Positions 63,532 through 64,000 of a stretch of DNA of 64,000 bases are shown here, in pieces. The DNA lies in the NCBI GenBank assembly GCA_022835595.1, contig BQUP01000004.1:1984001-2048000 (forward strand), read 5' to 3'. Position 1 is the stretch's first letter. The number at the start of each line of letters is the position of its first letter. Source of the stretch: Cystobasidium ongulense. Taxonomy: Eukaryota; Basidiomycota; Cystobasidiomycetes; Cystobasidiales; Cystobasidiaceae. The translations under genes and the position numbers were made by a program. The notes beneath the pieces are model-generated. The model saw nothing but the letters and a program-made list of their open reading frames with translations. It was not told the DNA's origin and made no database searches.

Positions 63532-64000
63532 TCAAGCGGTATGGACGACGACGACCATCCGTCTCGTTTCCAAATCCGTATTGAATTTCGTAGCACTCGC
63601 AGCGCAGCTTGATCCAACGGGAGTTCTCGGTCTCGAGCTTGCAACACCCAATTTCCCATTCGTAATAGTATTATTCGAAGAACTAGTAGTAAAGACGTTA
63701 ACATCTTTACTACTCATACCCAATCTACCTAGAGAAAGTTTCATGCATATATCCTTTTTAACTTCTTCTTTAAAGGTACTAGAAGAAGGTGATTCTAATG
63801 ATTCTATAGCAGAAGAATATATGAAAGGCGCAAATGCAGATGAAGATGGAGTAGGTGGATAAGGGGATTCTGAAGGCATATTCGATACTAGTAGAGTACA
63901 ATCTATTCTTCTTGCAGGTGAAGATATCGATGGTAATATCGAACCGGAGGAAGAAGTAGATGCCAAACCTGGAGGTCCATCAAAGGTGAAAGCGGGTAGG
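63532..64000 (-). CDS. 3' end of an unknown Ser-rich protein (5' part off window)
   Basis: An open minus-strand frame runs from the right edge to a stop at 63532. It reads LPAFTFDGPPGLASTSSSGS ... NMPSESPYPPTPSSSAF ... KEEVKKDICMKLSLGRLG ... VNVFTTSSSNN. It is Ser/Pro-rich with low complexity, so probably a disordered tail. Not recognised. An intron near the end is possible, which would change the last residues. Confidence 0.45.
   Translation of the reverse strand, partial: LPAFTFDGPPGLASTSSSGSILPSISSPARRIDCTLLVSNMPSESPYPPTPSSSAFAPFIYSSAIESLESPSSSTFKEEVKKDICMKLSLGRLGMSSKDVNVFTTSSSNNTITNGKLGVASSRPRTPVGSSCAASATKFNTDLETRRMVVVVHTA

Overview
This 64 kb window is nuclear DNA of a fungus. The genes are dense and lie on both strands, and many are split by short introns (mostly 50-85 nt, with GTRNGT-type donors). 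The gene set fits a basidiomycete better than a budding yeast: an SRRM1-type PWI splicing co-activator, a TXNL1 thioredoxin-PITH protein, an intron-rich class V myosin, PalC, and a TOR-family kinase with many introns. The genus cannot be fixed from the sequence alone. No retroelement, DNA transposon, virus-like element or CRISPR array was recognised.

Layout. 0-31.5 kb is mostly conserved housekeeping: the 3' two-thirds of a TOR-family PI3K-like kinase (+), EXO1 (-), a Kelch-BTB protein of the Ral2 type (-), a sorbitol-dehydrogenase-like MDR protein that has lost catalytic zinc ligands (+), mitochondrial p32/MAM33 (-), two poorly understood small genes (-), a tRNA-Ala-like locus with a poor acceptor stem, SRRM1-like (-), a mitochondrial TPR protein (+), a Zn2Cys6 transcription factor (+), TXNL1 (+), NSE1 of SMC5/6 (-) and eIF2B-epsilon (+). 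32-39.6 kb is an accessory-looking island: a small secreted protein, two tandem alpha/beta-hydrolases, and two tandem F-box-like proteins with a remnant of a third copy. 39.9-47.1 kb carries a hydrophilin-like protein and class V myosin, both on the minus strand. 47.9-60.4 kb is a direct tandem pair of long ABCC (MRP-type) transporters. One copy has a sequence gap and an early stop, and the two copies share near-identical patches. 60.5-64 kb holds PalC, an AT-rich gene-poor stretch, and the 3' end of an unknown gene.

Functional links are loose, as expected for a eukaryotic chromosome. Growth and nutrient signalling (TOR, eIF2B), genome maintenance (EXO1, NSE1) and polarity or transport (Ral2-like, myosin V) are represented, but there is no operon-like pathway. 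The observations most worth following are: a 16-nt micro-exon behind a GC donor that supplies the whole catalytic CGPC of TXNL1; the altered FRB, activation-loop and FATC residues of the TOR kinase; the zinc-site loss in the MDR protein; and the conversion-like tracts, undersized gap and stop codon in the ABCC pair. I did not find a convincing wholly new biological system.
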